From Molanna angustata (Eukaryota; Arthropoda; Insecta; Trichoptera; Molannidae), in NCBI GenBank assembly GCA_963576475.1, contig OY754970.1:39999447-40063446 (forward strand): a stretch of DNA of 64,000 nucleotides. The letters run 5' to 3'. The notes under the pieces are model-generated. The model was given only the letters and a program-made list of their open reading frames with translations, was not told where the DNA came from and did no database searches. A program made the position numbers and the translations under genes. Positions 43,021-54,660 of the stretch are shown piece by piece (position 1 is the stretch's first letter; every line of letters begins with the position of its first letter).

Positions 43021-45540
43021 GCAATTTCTTTGAAACGACCAGAATTAATGAAATGTATCAAATATGTTAACACAAGAACATGCCGTTTTGTTCGATGGTT
43101 GATCCATGGGTAAAATCAAACTAGATAAATTTATTCATAAACAAAAATAAACTTATATTTATTAATTTATATATTTTATTGCAATAGAAAACCAACTGTA
43201 TATACAAAAGGTAAGATAAAAAAGAAAACAATAATTAAAACATATACCAGTTACAGGTTTTCACGCTTTAACAAAACATTAATAATAAGCTAATGGTCAA
43301 AAGTCGAAAACATAATATAAACATATATATTGTGATGTACTGTGCTGCCATACGATAAATAAATAATATAAACAAAATGGATAAAAATAAAATGAAAGAA
43401 ATGAAGGTAATGAACCTATGGATTGATTTTAATTCGCATGTGCATGTTTGCCTCAAACCTTTTTTCGGGACAAAGTATAAAGTTTTTGAAATCAAGCAAT
43501 AAAAAAAATTCTAAAGGTCAATTTTATAACCGAGTGTATGTCACTAAAAGTTTACTTTTAAACACCGTCTCGTTTGGTTTAGTCAATTGACAAGTTATAA
43601 AACTGAACCCCTGTGTGTAGACTCAAACACACATAGATAAATGTACAGGATGATTGGAAATATTTCGATAATCGAGAAGTAAATAGCGATCGCCGCGGTT
43701 GACTGCTGACGCGGCATTTAAAATATGCCGTAGCTTTTAGCTGTAGGATGGGTAATTGGGATTTGAATTAAATACTTGAACACGCATTATATTAAAACAA
43801 TTCGGTGAGCACTTTCGTTATCAAAAACGAAATTTAATTTCATTGTTAGAATTTAACCGACGATGTAACAAATAATTAATTTCAGCGTGGCATTTAATTG
43901 AGATACGCTGAAATATTTTAACTGTGGTTAAAAAAAGATTTTGTATTAAGATACCAGACTTGCAGTTTACACATAATTAATTACTTTTGTTGCTAAATGT
44001 TAGTAGTTAGTTGCTAAAGGCGGGTGAGAAAGAGTGAGAGTGAGCGAGAGAGATGTCCCCGTTGGTCAGATATGACAAATTATATCGTGGACAAATATAT
44101 TGAATGTACATACTTATATAACAGCAACTAGGAAAATAATTGAAACTTATGATCGGATCTGACGATTAAGTTTGATGAATTTTTCCAAACCAAAATAATA
44201 CGAAAGTAAGCTGTTCTTATTTGAACCTCCGCAGATGTTCGTAAACGAGTGGGTTGTGGCCAACGCTATATTCCTTATTACCAAGTCACTCCATATTCAA
44301 ATTTTGTATGGAAAAAAATCAGCATTTTGTTCAAATGCTGAAGTTAAATTATTTTTGATTTACCTATTTAATTATGAAAACTGGATAATTCTTCAACGCC
44401 ATTTTATGAAAGCTTTTTAGCAATTTGTAAATAAAATTATTGAATTTTAGTTTCCTGAGCATAGCGTTGAAAAAATGGAGAAGCTCTGATCAGATATACA
44501 TCAAAATCTAATGGGGTCTAAGCGAGTATTAGATATACCTACAAATTTGAAAAAACTTGAAAACAATCTAATAAGTACTTCAATCTATAATCTATAAAGT
44601 AGAATAAATACGCCGTACATAGTACACATCACACACACACACACTCATAGATATATTGTAACGAAACATTCAGATGCAATACAATCTCAGCATGATACTA
44701 GTTGACAACCTGCAATAAAAAAATAACCTTTACAATTGCGAATTAATAATTCTTCACAATATTCCCTTGGGGCAGTGAGGAGTTGAAAATATGGGTCTAC
44801 AATTTTTCTTCTCTGGTACTAAAAAAACAGATATGAGATTGGAAGAAATTTTCATTTGCTTGTGAATTCAATATAAGCTGGGAATTGAATCTAAGACATC
44901 TGAACTGAACTCAAGTAACTCGATAATTTTATTCAACATATTTTATTTAAAATAAGTGAAATAATAGATAATTGATGTATTGTGATTGTCAATGAATATT
45001 CAGGGAGGTAGAAAGTGGTAGGAGATATTTTCAGACAGGTTATCCTGGCGGAATAATAATTATTATTATTCCTTAAAATTGTTTTTGTGTCGTCTGTTTG
45101 TTTAATTGAACGTCCGAGGAACACCGGGAGAGATAGTCTGTGAATAATTTCAATTTGATGGGATTATTCACAAATTCCGCTTCAATCGAGCATAATTGAA
45201 TAAAATTTATTTAAGCTCTTCAATTTGGCCGATCAAACATCGAAAATCAATCTCGCAAAAGCGCGCTCTCAAAATTGTACCATATCGGAAATATTCTGAA
45301 TTTGGGATGTAGATATACCACTGCGATGAAAATAGATTGTTAAGAAGAAAGAGGAAAGAAAAAAAACAAAGTTTCAGCCGGCAACTTGATTAGCTCGAAA
45401 CGATACTGCCTGAGAGTGAAACAAACCTCACTTCATCAATTATAGTTTATACTATGATACTTTAAACAAATATTTTATTTATTTATATATGTATATATCT
45501 ACTCAAATAATTTATTTTTTACTTTGCTCATAAACTTAGC
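43021..45540. other. No gene recognised
   Basis: AT-rich intron-like DNA. The only items seen are a reverse fragment of repeat F near 44243-44265 and a (CA)n run at about 44629-44643. Confidence 0.4.
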
Positions 45541-45661
45541 GTCGTATTACGGGAGTTATTTAGGAAAAACATAAGAAAAAGTTGAGGTATTGTAAGCAGT
45601 ATTCTTTCAGTACGGGACCTTACCTTTTTCTTATATTTTTCTTAAATAACCGTAATATGAC
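45541..45661. mobile_element. Short inverted-repeat element
   Basis: GTCGTATTACGGGAGTTATT...AACATAAGAAAAAG (45541-45588) is complementary to CTTTTTCTTATATTTTTC...ACCGTAATATGAC (45617-45661). The centre is about 28 bp. Looks like a MITE; no duplication found. Confidence 0.5.
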
Positions 45662-45917
45662 CCTTAATATATGTACAGCATTCTCTTTATTAAAATATAC
45701 TGGATAGTCAAGTTATAGTCATATTTGAAATTTACAAGTGAATATTTGCCTTATGAGTATTGAAAATAGTAAGGGGAAATAACACTGCCTTGAGGTTCTC
45801 TAGAATGAAAATTGGCAATCTGAATACATTGCTTACGTTTGTTTCAACAACTGGTAAACAACTATCATACTTATGAAATTTAATAATATTTACTTTGTAG
45901 AGTTCAATTTTTATTTA

Positions 45918-46088
45918 AATTAAAAAGTAAAATAGTATGGTGTAGATCCTACGTATATTGTTTATTGGCCTTGTTAGGGCATCTTCAAGACAAACAAGGC
46001 GAAGATGCCCTAACAAGGCGACATAGCTATCGACCAATAAACAATATATGTACGTAGAATCTAAAACATACTGTTTTATTTTTAAATT
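45918..46088. mobile_element. Inverted-repeat element, about 170 bp
   Basis: The left arm has TACGTATATTGTTTATTGG and CCTTGTTAGGGCATCTTC. The right arm reverses both, with an 18-bp insertion (ACATAGCTATCGA region) between them. The outer ends are TTAAAAAGTAAAATAGTATG and its inverted counterpart. Confidence 0.6.
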
Positions 46089-47239
46089 TAAACTGGCATA
46101 CTGGTTGTACTTTGTTCAAATACTATCAGCTGAACTATGTATGTACATAAATGAGCTACTGAAATTTAGTTTTTAGTCATTCATTGAGCATTTAATGTTA
46201 TCCGTGATTCTAGATTAGTTGTTTATACAACTACTTCTTTAACGGAACAATTTTCGATATCCAGTCCATTGATCGCGTTATTCGTACCATACACAGAATG
46301 TCATTTGGACAAAACTAAAATTAATATATTTTCGAAAATATCGCGAAAATTAAACCTTTAAAAGAAAACATCACTGCGCCGTTTAACTTTTATCGCGTCA
46401 GATAAAAATTTATGTCGCTGAAATGAACGGGTTCAATAATTCGAGGCAATGTCGAATGTTCATTTTACTTATTTCCAATTTGCTTGAATTGTTTCGATAT
46501 TCGTTCATTTGTACAACACAAAAATGGAAACGGTGAATTTGTTCGCAAATGGTGCCGTAAAGAACGGGAGAAAAAAAAACTACCCACCTACAAAACCTAC
46601 GTAACAATAAGCCAGTAAAAAATGTCACGTTTTGGAGTTAACAATTGTAAGTTGGTAGCCTCTATTAATTTAATTCTGAATTAAAACTATGTTTATAAGA
46701 ATTTATCTATAATCGAATAAAGTGTTACTAAAAAAATTTGTTTACGCCAGTTTGTGTCGAGTTTATGTTTTCAAAAACAATTTGTTGTCTCACGATTCTA
46801 GATTCATTTTTCACTAATCACCCCAAGATATTTTGTCAAAGCTACAGCTGACTAGTTTTTCAAAGAGAAGATACATTTTTATACTGATATTTTATATGGT
46901 TTGATCATTTATTTATTAAATTTAAGAGGAAACATAATATAGAAATTTGCAAATAGCAAAAGAACAATGAATGTTAAATATTTGCCAAAATAGTTTCCTC
47001 ATCATCATACATAACACTATACATAATATAAAAAATAAAATTATATGTAAATATTAGTTAGTTACTTTTTGTATTTTTAACTCATTTATTATTGTTTGTT
47101 TTAGTAACACTAATAAATGAATTATAAATAAGGTTATAATGTAAATATTAACAAAATAAATATTAATCCTCATTTACAAAACTCTTCTTGACCGGTCATG
47201 ACATTGACCAAGAAGGACGAAAATGCATTGTTAGTGTTC
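46089..47239. other. No gene recognised
   Basis: AT-rich; a 72-codon minus frame (46410-46628) lacks domain features. Confidence 0.4.
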
Positions 47240-47595
47240 GAAAAGAAAAAAACTTCTCAAAATATTTGGCCCTACCTGTGAAGGCGGATCTTGGTGGATC
47301 CGGTTTAAACATGATCTAGAAAAAATGTATGACAAACCAAACATTGTCCAATACATCAAAATACAACGTCTACGTTGGCTCGGACCTAGGATGGGATGAC
47401 TTGACGACATCGAGGGCGATATAAGAGCGATAATTTCGGTGAAGCCAAGACCCACACTAGGATGTAGAGCCATTGCTGATGATGAATAATGTAAATTAAA
47501 ATGTAATTGATGCTGGGAGTGACCATGTTTTTATATTGTTTATCACCAGTCCAGACATTGTTTGTGTACTAAATGAAATGAAATAAAAAAAATAA
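47240..47595 (+). mobile_element. LINE C-terminus and 3' UTR with A-rich tail
   Basis: The frame reads KLLKIFGPTCEGGSWWIRFK, HDLEKMYDKPNIVQYIKIQR, LRWLGP, then a stop and, after indels, GDIRAIISVKPRPTLGCRAI with a terminal stop. These are the conserved ILRKIFGP...RWLGHV...W blocks of the same family as the minus fragment at 31450-31930. The 3' UTR (TTGATGCTGGGAGTGACC) and AATGAAATAAAAAAA tail follow. A related 3' UTR is nested in the hAT-like element at 26157-26865. Confidence 0.75.
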
Positions 47596-47623
47596 TGTAT
47601 TGTATTTTACAGAAGAGAGTTTA

Positions 47624-47648
47624 TTTATTTATTTATTTATTTATTAAA
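47624..47648. repeat. (TTTA)n microsatellite
   Basis: About five to six TTTA units, GTTTATTTATTTATTTATTT, right of the LINE tail. Confidence 0.8.
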
Positions 47649-47775
47649 AGAAACACCCACAGAACATAGGAATACACATAAACATAATATAGACAGTTAG
47701 AATCAGCATAGTAGTTCCAATGCTCCAATAACAGGTGTTTACAACATATATTGAATATATATCGTTTAATTGAAT

Positions 47776-48104
47776 ATTAAATATATATTTTTTAACAGAT
47801 TTTTAATTATCTCAATAGAGATGAAGTTGGAATATTTACTGTAGGAGAACCGGGAAATCAAGGCACCTACAGGGCTTACGACCTGTCATCGGCTGTCATC
47901 GGGTGATCACGTAAACCAGCCGATGACAGGTCGTAAGCCCTGTAGGTGCCTTGATTTCCCGGTTCTCCTACAGTAAATATTCCAACTTCGTCTCTATTGA
48001 GATAATTAAAAATCTGTTAAAAAATATCTTTGACTCCCGACAGGGAAAAAAATCCAATGTTTGCGCATATGCAATAATGAAAAAATATTCGATTAAATAT
48101 ATAT
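47776..48104. mobile_element. Family H inverted dimer (snapback copy)
   Basis: ATTAAATATATAT at 47776-47788 and 48092-48104 flanks 303 bp. The left arm (47789-47894) is the H body from the A-rich 3' side inwards. After a 23-bp spacer containing GTGATCACGTAAACC, the right arm (47918-48024) is the same body in the opposite orientation, with only one or two differences over about 105 bp. The terminal module (ACTCCCGACAGGG, CCAATGTTTGCGCATATGCA, AATATTCG) follows the right arm only. The structure could form a very stable hairpin. The direct repeat is AT-only, so it is weaker evidence than at the other copies. Confidence 0.8.
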
Positions 48105-48882
48105 GTATATTACTAATACAAACATTTATAGAAAGTAAATCTTAATTGATTTAATTAGCCTTTAGAAAATAATCTAAATAGGTAACTATAACACACACAG
48201 TGTAGTATATTGTTAAAATACGCTTCAGAGAAGCAATTATTAAGGGAAACATCTCATAATGATTGTTGACTTGCTTGTATCAAACGCTTGAAGATGCTGA
48301 GACTGAGAATATGTCGAGGTTCTCAATTTTTTTGTAATTTCTATAGGAGGGCATCATTCTACTCAGTGAACTGAAATGGCCTACATTGTTGTAGAGTTGA
48401 GGGTTGGCCAAAGCCCACTATGAAACAATAATAGTTTACATTATGATATATTGTCGTTCTAATTTGTATTCATAAAAGAAGGAGTAAAAATCATCATTGT
48501 GTATAAAAAAAGAAAAAAGAAAAGATAATGGGAAACTAGGAATGGGAAGATGATATGTTCATAATTTCGAAGTTGGATATGCTCCAAGAAATGATATGAT
48601 ATCTAATGATGAAATTTATTTCCCTTAAAAACTCGCTTTGTTTTACTTATAAACGAGACGGAGGGAAAGATATTCACAAAACTTAACATTATTATTATTA
48701 TTATATTTTTGGAAATTTATCGTTAGAAGCGAGAAAATACCACGAAGGTGATTATCGAAGAGTACGATGTGTACGAAAATCTCCATTCCCCTGTTTTACT
48801 CTCCACACTATGGAATAGTGGAGAGTCATGATTTCACAATTTTAAAGCTTTTTTTTTTTACATCGATTTCTCAACGGGTATC
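48105..48882. other. No gene recognised; dispersed repeat pieces
   Basis: 48355-48408 is the inverse of the motif at 5066-5112. Around 48818-48882 the sequence (GGAATAGTGGAGAGTCATGA, TTTCACAATTTT, TTTTTACATCGATTTCTC) resembles 15590-15650 and is interrupted by the hAT-like element that follows. Confidence 0.4.
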
Positions 48883-49482
48883 ATGTAGAGCAGAGGTTTC
48901 CAACTCCGTGCCCGCGGAACAATTCGTATGTGCCCGCCACTGTTCGACAGAGACAGAATTTTTTCATAAACATTAATTAAAAATGTGAATTATTTTAATT
49001 TATTTATTAAAGTTTTAATTTTTTTGAGTGCCTAGATTTATTTAATACGTTCGTATGTTTGCGATATTTCATGCATGAGTGGTTCTTTTGCTGACAATAC
49101 TTGTCGCTTATGATTGTTTGCTAACAGGATTATTGTCATACTCTCCTAATTATGAGGCACTGGCCAACGATATGCAATGCCAAAGATCACAGTGAAATGT
49201 TATATTTTTCTATAAATAATGTTTTTTCTGTATTTGTGTTTTTTGTTTACGTTTTGTAAATACATTTATCTGTGTGTGTGCAATTTGAATTGGAATTTAA
49301 TTATTTTGAAACATTTTTGTTTATTATTTATTAATAAATTATGAATATAAGAAAATAAATTATGGAAAAATTAGAAGTTATGGAAGGAGTTTGTCGATTA
49401 AAAATAGGTGGTCCCCGCCACCCTACCGATATTTTGTAATGTGTTCTAGAGTACAAAAAGGTTGGGAACTCCTGACGTAGAG
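48883..49482. mobile_element. hAT-like non-autonomous transposon, 584 bp
   Basis: Ends CAGAGGTTTCCAACT (48891) and, on the other strand, CAGGAGTTCCCAACC (from 49474) are inverted. The CAG.GGTTCCCAA form is typical of hAT elements. The flanks are ATGTAGAG (48883-48890) and ACGTAGAG (49475-49482), an 8-bp duplication with one difference. No transposase frame is present. Confidence 0.75.
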
Positions 49483-49834
49483 AGTGCACACTGTGAGTTT
49501 CGTCGTGATGTGTTTGTATGTATGGCGTACGGAATTATCCTTTTTGTGTCCTCTCTACAGCCCGATCGACTTCATATATGTAAAGTGCATACACCTAGAG
49601 CTGATTAGTTTTCCATAGATATCCGTTAATTTCTTCTCTATGATTTCATCAAAAATGCTTTCAAGAATTGTCAAATTTTAAAGAAAAAAATCTATGGTTT
49701 GTCATCATCAATGTGAAATAAATTTCATATTTGTAAGAAAATTGTTTAAACAGAAGTAAAATAGCTTCTGTAAGGGAAAATTGAGTGATCAACTTCATAT
49801 TGATATTGTATTTGTCTCTATAGACAAGTTTTTT

Positions 49835-49960
49835 TTTACTCTCCACTTCTATCTTCCTCAAGGGGTTGGCATTGAGAACCGAACACCGCATTCTTCTATC
49901 TTGACACATACATCGCCTCATCAACATTGATACACTGTCTCATACATGCTCATCTTGCTA
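49835..49960 (-). mobile_element. RTE-type LINE fragment, decayed
   Basis: Minus frame with MRRCM, CQDRRMRCSVLNANPLRK matches CMRRCM...CQDRKMWRSVLSAYPARD of the intact RTE copy. The 88-codon frame runs on into unrelated sequence. Confidence 0.65.
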
Positions 49961-50114
49961 GTAATGCAATTTTACTTAAAATTTCTCAACTTTCTAGAAA
50001 ATACATACTATGAGTTTCATAACAATGTTTTTCTGTGTATGGTATATTGTGAAAAATTTTGTCCTCTGGCAAACTTATATTTGTTTAAGAATTAAATAGA
50101 AATATACTTCATAA

Positions 50115-50215
50115 AAATGCATTTAGAGATTATCAACATTTCAAGAAGAAAAAGTGAACGCTTACTATGGTGTGGAGAATTTAGTGTTGGCCACAACCCA
50201 CTCGTTTTTGTAATA
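50115..50215 (+). repeat. Dispersed repeat F
   Basis: ATGCATTTAGAGATTATCAA, GTGTGGAGAATTTAGTG and GGCCACAACCCACTCGTTTT match 14888-14990. Confidence 0.5.
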
Positions 50216-51634
50216 ATTTAATTATGAATAAATTATATTTTTCCACGTGTTATTTACGTAGTTGTGTGATTTTTTATAATAATTATTATTTTTCATGTTG
50301 AAAATTTTTACGTTTAATGTCTTATTTGACAGCTAATCGGATCTTGGTAATGTGAGCTGTGGTATTCTAAGTATTGTGGTATGTGGTATTGTGGTGTGGT
50401 GTATTCTAAGGTCTAGTGAGAATTTATTTTTTATATTTTTATTTTATTTATTTATCAAGGAAACATACTGTTTTATTAATAAATTGTAATGGTACAAAAT
50501 AATAATCAAATAAACCAGCAAAGTTTCCATAAATGGTTAACAATAAAATACTTTATGAAGAAAAAGAACATAAGTTGTAGCAGGAGGAAGAATAAACAAG
50601 ATTGAAATAAAACATAACCTAATAAAAAACATAAATAATAAAATAAATAACCAATTAACCAGTCAAGAAATGAAAAAAAAAATGAATGTATGAGAATGTA
50701 CATTATGTTCTTGTTTCAAGGACGTACAATCTTAAAAAAATACAGATGTTCCCAGGTATGAAGTTAGAGGTTATATTCCAAGCGAGAATAGAACTATGTA
50801 TGTATTCAGTAGTCGGCTCTTTGAGAAGAGGTGGTAAAATGGAGTTAACAGAAGTATCTACGTAGGTATTTAGGTAATGGTATATATGTATGCGGGCTCC
50901 TGTATAATTATGATATTATAAACGTTCGAACGTCAGACGTCAGCCAAGCGAAAAAGATAATCGCTGCAGCGAACTGAGAACTAAATGTCAGGATCGTTAT
51001 ACTTTTGAGTTAGAATGGGAGGAACCTACATAACGATGGCGGATACGGAAAGGCAGAAGCGCTCAACATTGGACAACCCTTATATTATTATATCATTGAT
51101 TCTCAACAAGTAAAAGTGTTTCGTATAAACTCATTAAATAATAATCATCACATTTTGTCAATGTTTTTTACTGGTTCGAAGACTGTGGTATACCTTAATA
51201 TAAGTATGAAATATTTACACTTTAATTACAAGTATTAAATATGTATTTAATTTAAGGGGAAACGTACAGCAATTTGAAAATTATAAAAGAATATTTAATA
51301 TTTACCAAAATACTTCCCTGATCATCATACATTACATTATGCGTATATAAAAATAAAATTACTAAAACATATATAAATAGTAGAGCAAGAATGAAATTAA
51401 AGATATAAGAAATTGAAACAAAATATATAAAATACAAAATAAATAAATAAAGATGACCATTCAAGATAAGTTTTTCAAAATTAAAACATCCGAATGATGC
51501 AGGGATATGTAGGAACTGGGCGGAGTAGCGGGGGATAAAGGAGTCAAGTATTATATTATGCCTTATATCACTGCGTCATTGCCGATATACTCCTGCAATA
51601 TTATGTATATGTGCTGTTGAATATATCAGTGAAT
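50216..51634. other. No gene recognised
   Basis: AT-rich sequence with (GTGGTAT)-like short repeats near 50367-50403 and no supported frame. Confidence 0.4.
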
Positions 51635-51925
51635 AGTACCATACCATACCATCACGCCATTTTCCCTTTTGGGGTAGGCATAGAAAACCGAACGTAAGCC
51701 TCCTCTTTCATGACATACATTGAATTCATTCTCGTTCATGCATCGTCTCATACACGCTCTTCTGTTATTCTTACTTCTAACATCTCCATCTTTCAAAATT
51801 CCATTTATGATCGTGCCAAAATTTTCCATAGCCGACCTTTACAGTTCAACCGCGTTAATTCTATTTTCACGCGTCTTCTGCCATGTCCATGTCTCCCTAA
51901 CGTACAAACAGTATAAAGACATAAA
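51635..51925 (-). mobile_element. RTE-type LINE fragment with large internal deletion
   Basis: From the right on the minus strand: YVRETWTWQKTRENRINAVE, a stop, then a jump directly to INGILKDGDVRSKNNRRACM, RRCMNENEFNVCHERGG and LRSVFYAYPKREN. The segment equivalent to residues 148-228 of the 278-aa copy is missing. The tail is (TATGG)n. Confidence 0.7.
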
Positions 51926-54099
51926 TATATAAGTTATATAAAGAAAACATCAAAGAACCCATAAAGTGAGAGTCGTACATCTGAGACCTCTTTACCGTTT
52001 TAATTCCCATATACAAACTAGGGAAATATTCTACTAAGAGACCTATTCGGTCATTTCCGTCATAGCGAACGTGCTATAAACAATTATCAGGCTTACCGAT
52101 ATTTCACAAAAACAAACCATCTTTAACTATTCTAAAACCAGCTATCAATGATATTTTGATGAATTATTCTTATAAATATGTGAATGGTGTTAGGGAAAAA
52201 GCTTCGTCATCATTTTCATATACGGTGGTAGTAATTTCACCTTATTTTCAAGCGTTGAGATAATATCCTACACCTTTTCATTCGTTTTCATTTATTACAG
52301 TACCCATATTACTTAAAAGCCCATAAGTAAATTAAATAAAAACATCCAGCTTAACCATACGTGTGATTGACACATGGTGCTTGTAATATTGAATGAAGCG
52401 GGCCTTTTACAGATAGTGCCTGTAATTTGTTAACATAATTGCAGAGAAAGAATACCGAATAAAACTTTTTCATACAAAGGGTTTAAATACGTAATATGCC
52501 ATACACAAAAACTCACTACATATCTAATACCTGTTGAGAAATTGATGAAAAAACGGTTTAAATCTATGAAATCATAATTTTTAACAGTGTAGAGTGAAAA
52601 TTCGCTGAAAAAGTGTCGAGTGATAAGTCTATCACACAGTTAAGAGTAAAAATATTGTATACGATAACACAAGAAAAATAGAGAAACCGTTGGTTAAAAT
52701 GCGAAGCACCGAATGTTTAGTCAAACGAAAATAATGAGTACAGAAAACACAATACTCCTCGACTGGACATTCGTAGGCAGATGATTTATTTTTAAATATG
52801 AAAGCTTTTGTTCCCGAAGCACAGGGGATGGACGGTTTAAATCAGGCGACAAGCATCCTATACACAGCAGGGGGTGAAGGGCCGGTAGGAGGCACACGGG
52901 CGCCTGGGACACTTATTCCATTAACATTTTTAAATCATATGTAATTGTATTAGTAGGTTTATTACCATATTATGATTGCTCTTGAGAATATTTAAAACGA
53001 AAAAAACCTTAGGTATTAGGAACCAACCTGTATCTTTTATAAAACTTTCCACAGCAAGTAATGGAAAGTAAAATTACAATTTTTCTTTTATTTATTTATT
53101 TATTTCTATCCAAAACAACGAGTAGATATAAGAGAGAAAATACTTGTTGGTAATATAAGCATGTACATAGTAATATAGACATATAAAACGTAAATATAAG
53201 TTATTTCATTTCTAATAAATTACATTTTATTATTTCTCTTTTTTATCTTTTTTAGATAATATTATGTATATCAGTAAACAATTTTAGAAGATTTCATTTG
53301 ACTGTTATTAATTTGTTAATACCACTTGGTTTTGTATTGTTCTATGAAAAAAAATCGAAAGTACTAAAATGAAAAAATAAACAGTATGTTGATTCAGAAA
53401 ACATAAAACGAAATGATTAAAAATTAAAAATAGAAGTAAAGAATAAACAGGATGTAAGACTTCTGATTTGTGCTAAGAGAGGTGGTCGAAAAATGCTCAG
53501 TCGTGAAAATGCTACGTAGTTTAGCAAAATCGTTAAAAATATCAAAATACATCAAACACTATTTAAAGACTGTCGAATGCATACAAGAAAACATGCAAAT
53601 ATATTTCACTACATTTTCTAATTTAATTCAAATTCAGCGATCAAGGCAAAAGCCCCGATCGGTTCTACCTTGCTCCGGACCAGGACAAAGGGTAACAAGG
53701 GGGTAATATTTTTATCGAGGGCCGACTGAAAATTATGTTCTCTTTTTAAATTTAGTACCCAAGTAGGTGTGTTTTAAAATAAAATAAAAATTTATCAGAA
53801 AAAGCGTAGATTTATATTCTATAAAGGACATAATATATAGTGCTGAAGTTATAATCGACGATCAAAAAGGACACCCTAATATTATCATGCGCCTATTTTA
53901 AAGTTTGACAGAGAAAAATTTTAGGACAAACATGTAATCAGATATAAGAAAATATATAGAGCAATGAGATTGTCAAGAAAGACTTGCTCGGTAATGTATG
54001 TTTGTTATAGATGATAATCTAAAGAACTCTTTCTTTGTTGTACAATGTACATTGACGATGAAATAACATTGTTCATAAAATTGGAGTTATATAAATTAA
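51926..54099. other. No gene recognised
   Basis: Two GC-richer islets (52810-52915 with CCGGTAGGAGGCACACGGGC; 53640-53705 with CCTTGCTCCGGACCAGGACA) may be remnants of old repeats, but I cannot place them. A (TTTA)n run lies near 53090-53105. Confidence 0.35.
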
Positions 54100-54660
54100 T
54101 AAAGACTTGCCAGGAGTTTACGATAACTTGGATCCCTTCTCTAAGGGAATATATTATAACGAGGCTGTGGATGCTTTGGCTAGGATAGTTACTGTCTCTG
54201 GTGCATTCCATTCTGATATGATTCTCCCCATGATCTCGTTATTACTGAAGAACATTACGGGATCGGCAGAGCATGGTCAAGTGTCCGTTGTCTAAGTAAG
54301 TACAAAGTGATATTACAGGCAAGCCCTGATATGACAATATGAAGTTAAATCGACCCTATATAACGAGTATATTATCTCGAATGAGGTTTGGCCACTATAG
54401 ACTCGACGCTCATTTGCTTAGATTGAATCTTGTTAATTCTCCGCATTGCGAGTGTGGCCTAGATCTAGAAGATCTGGATCACGTATTGTTTGGATGTCCT
54501 ATTAGAGATCGATACGATTTATATAGATCTCATCACGGTAATATTGACGAAGTGCAGTTTTAACAAAATATTCGACTCTTTCTTGCAACTGTCTCCGAGA
54601 CAATTTATAGGGAAATTTTAGAAATTCGTTGGGAAAAATATGGTAGTTTTGTAGGCTATG
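54100..54660 (+). mobile_element. I/R1-type LINE relic: RNase H end and zinc knuckle
   Basis: One frame gives WIPS, and after a one-base shift GIYYNEAVDALARIV. Together these recall the WIPSH.GI.GNE.AD.LA block of the RNase H domain in LINEs. The frame 54339-54563 then gives SRMRFGHYRLDAHLLRLN, SPHCECGLDLEDLDHVLFGC with the C-x-C...H-x4-C knuckle seen at the C-terminus of I/R1-group polymerases. A further frame reads TVSETIYREILEIRW before the end. Frameshifts and missing upstream RT show it is an old, truncated copy. Confidence 0.7.
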
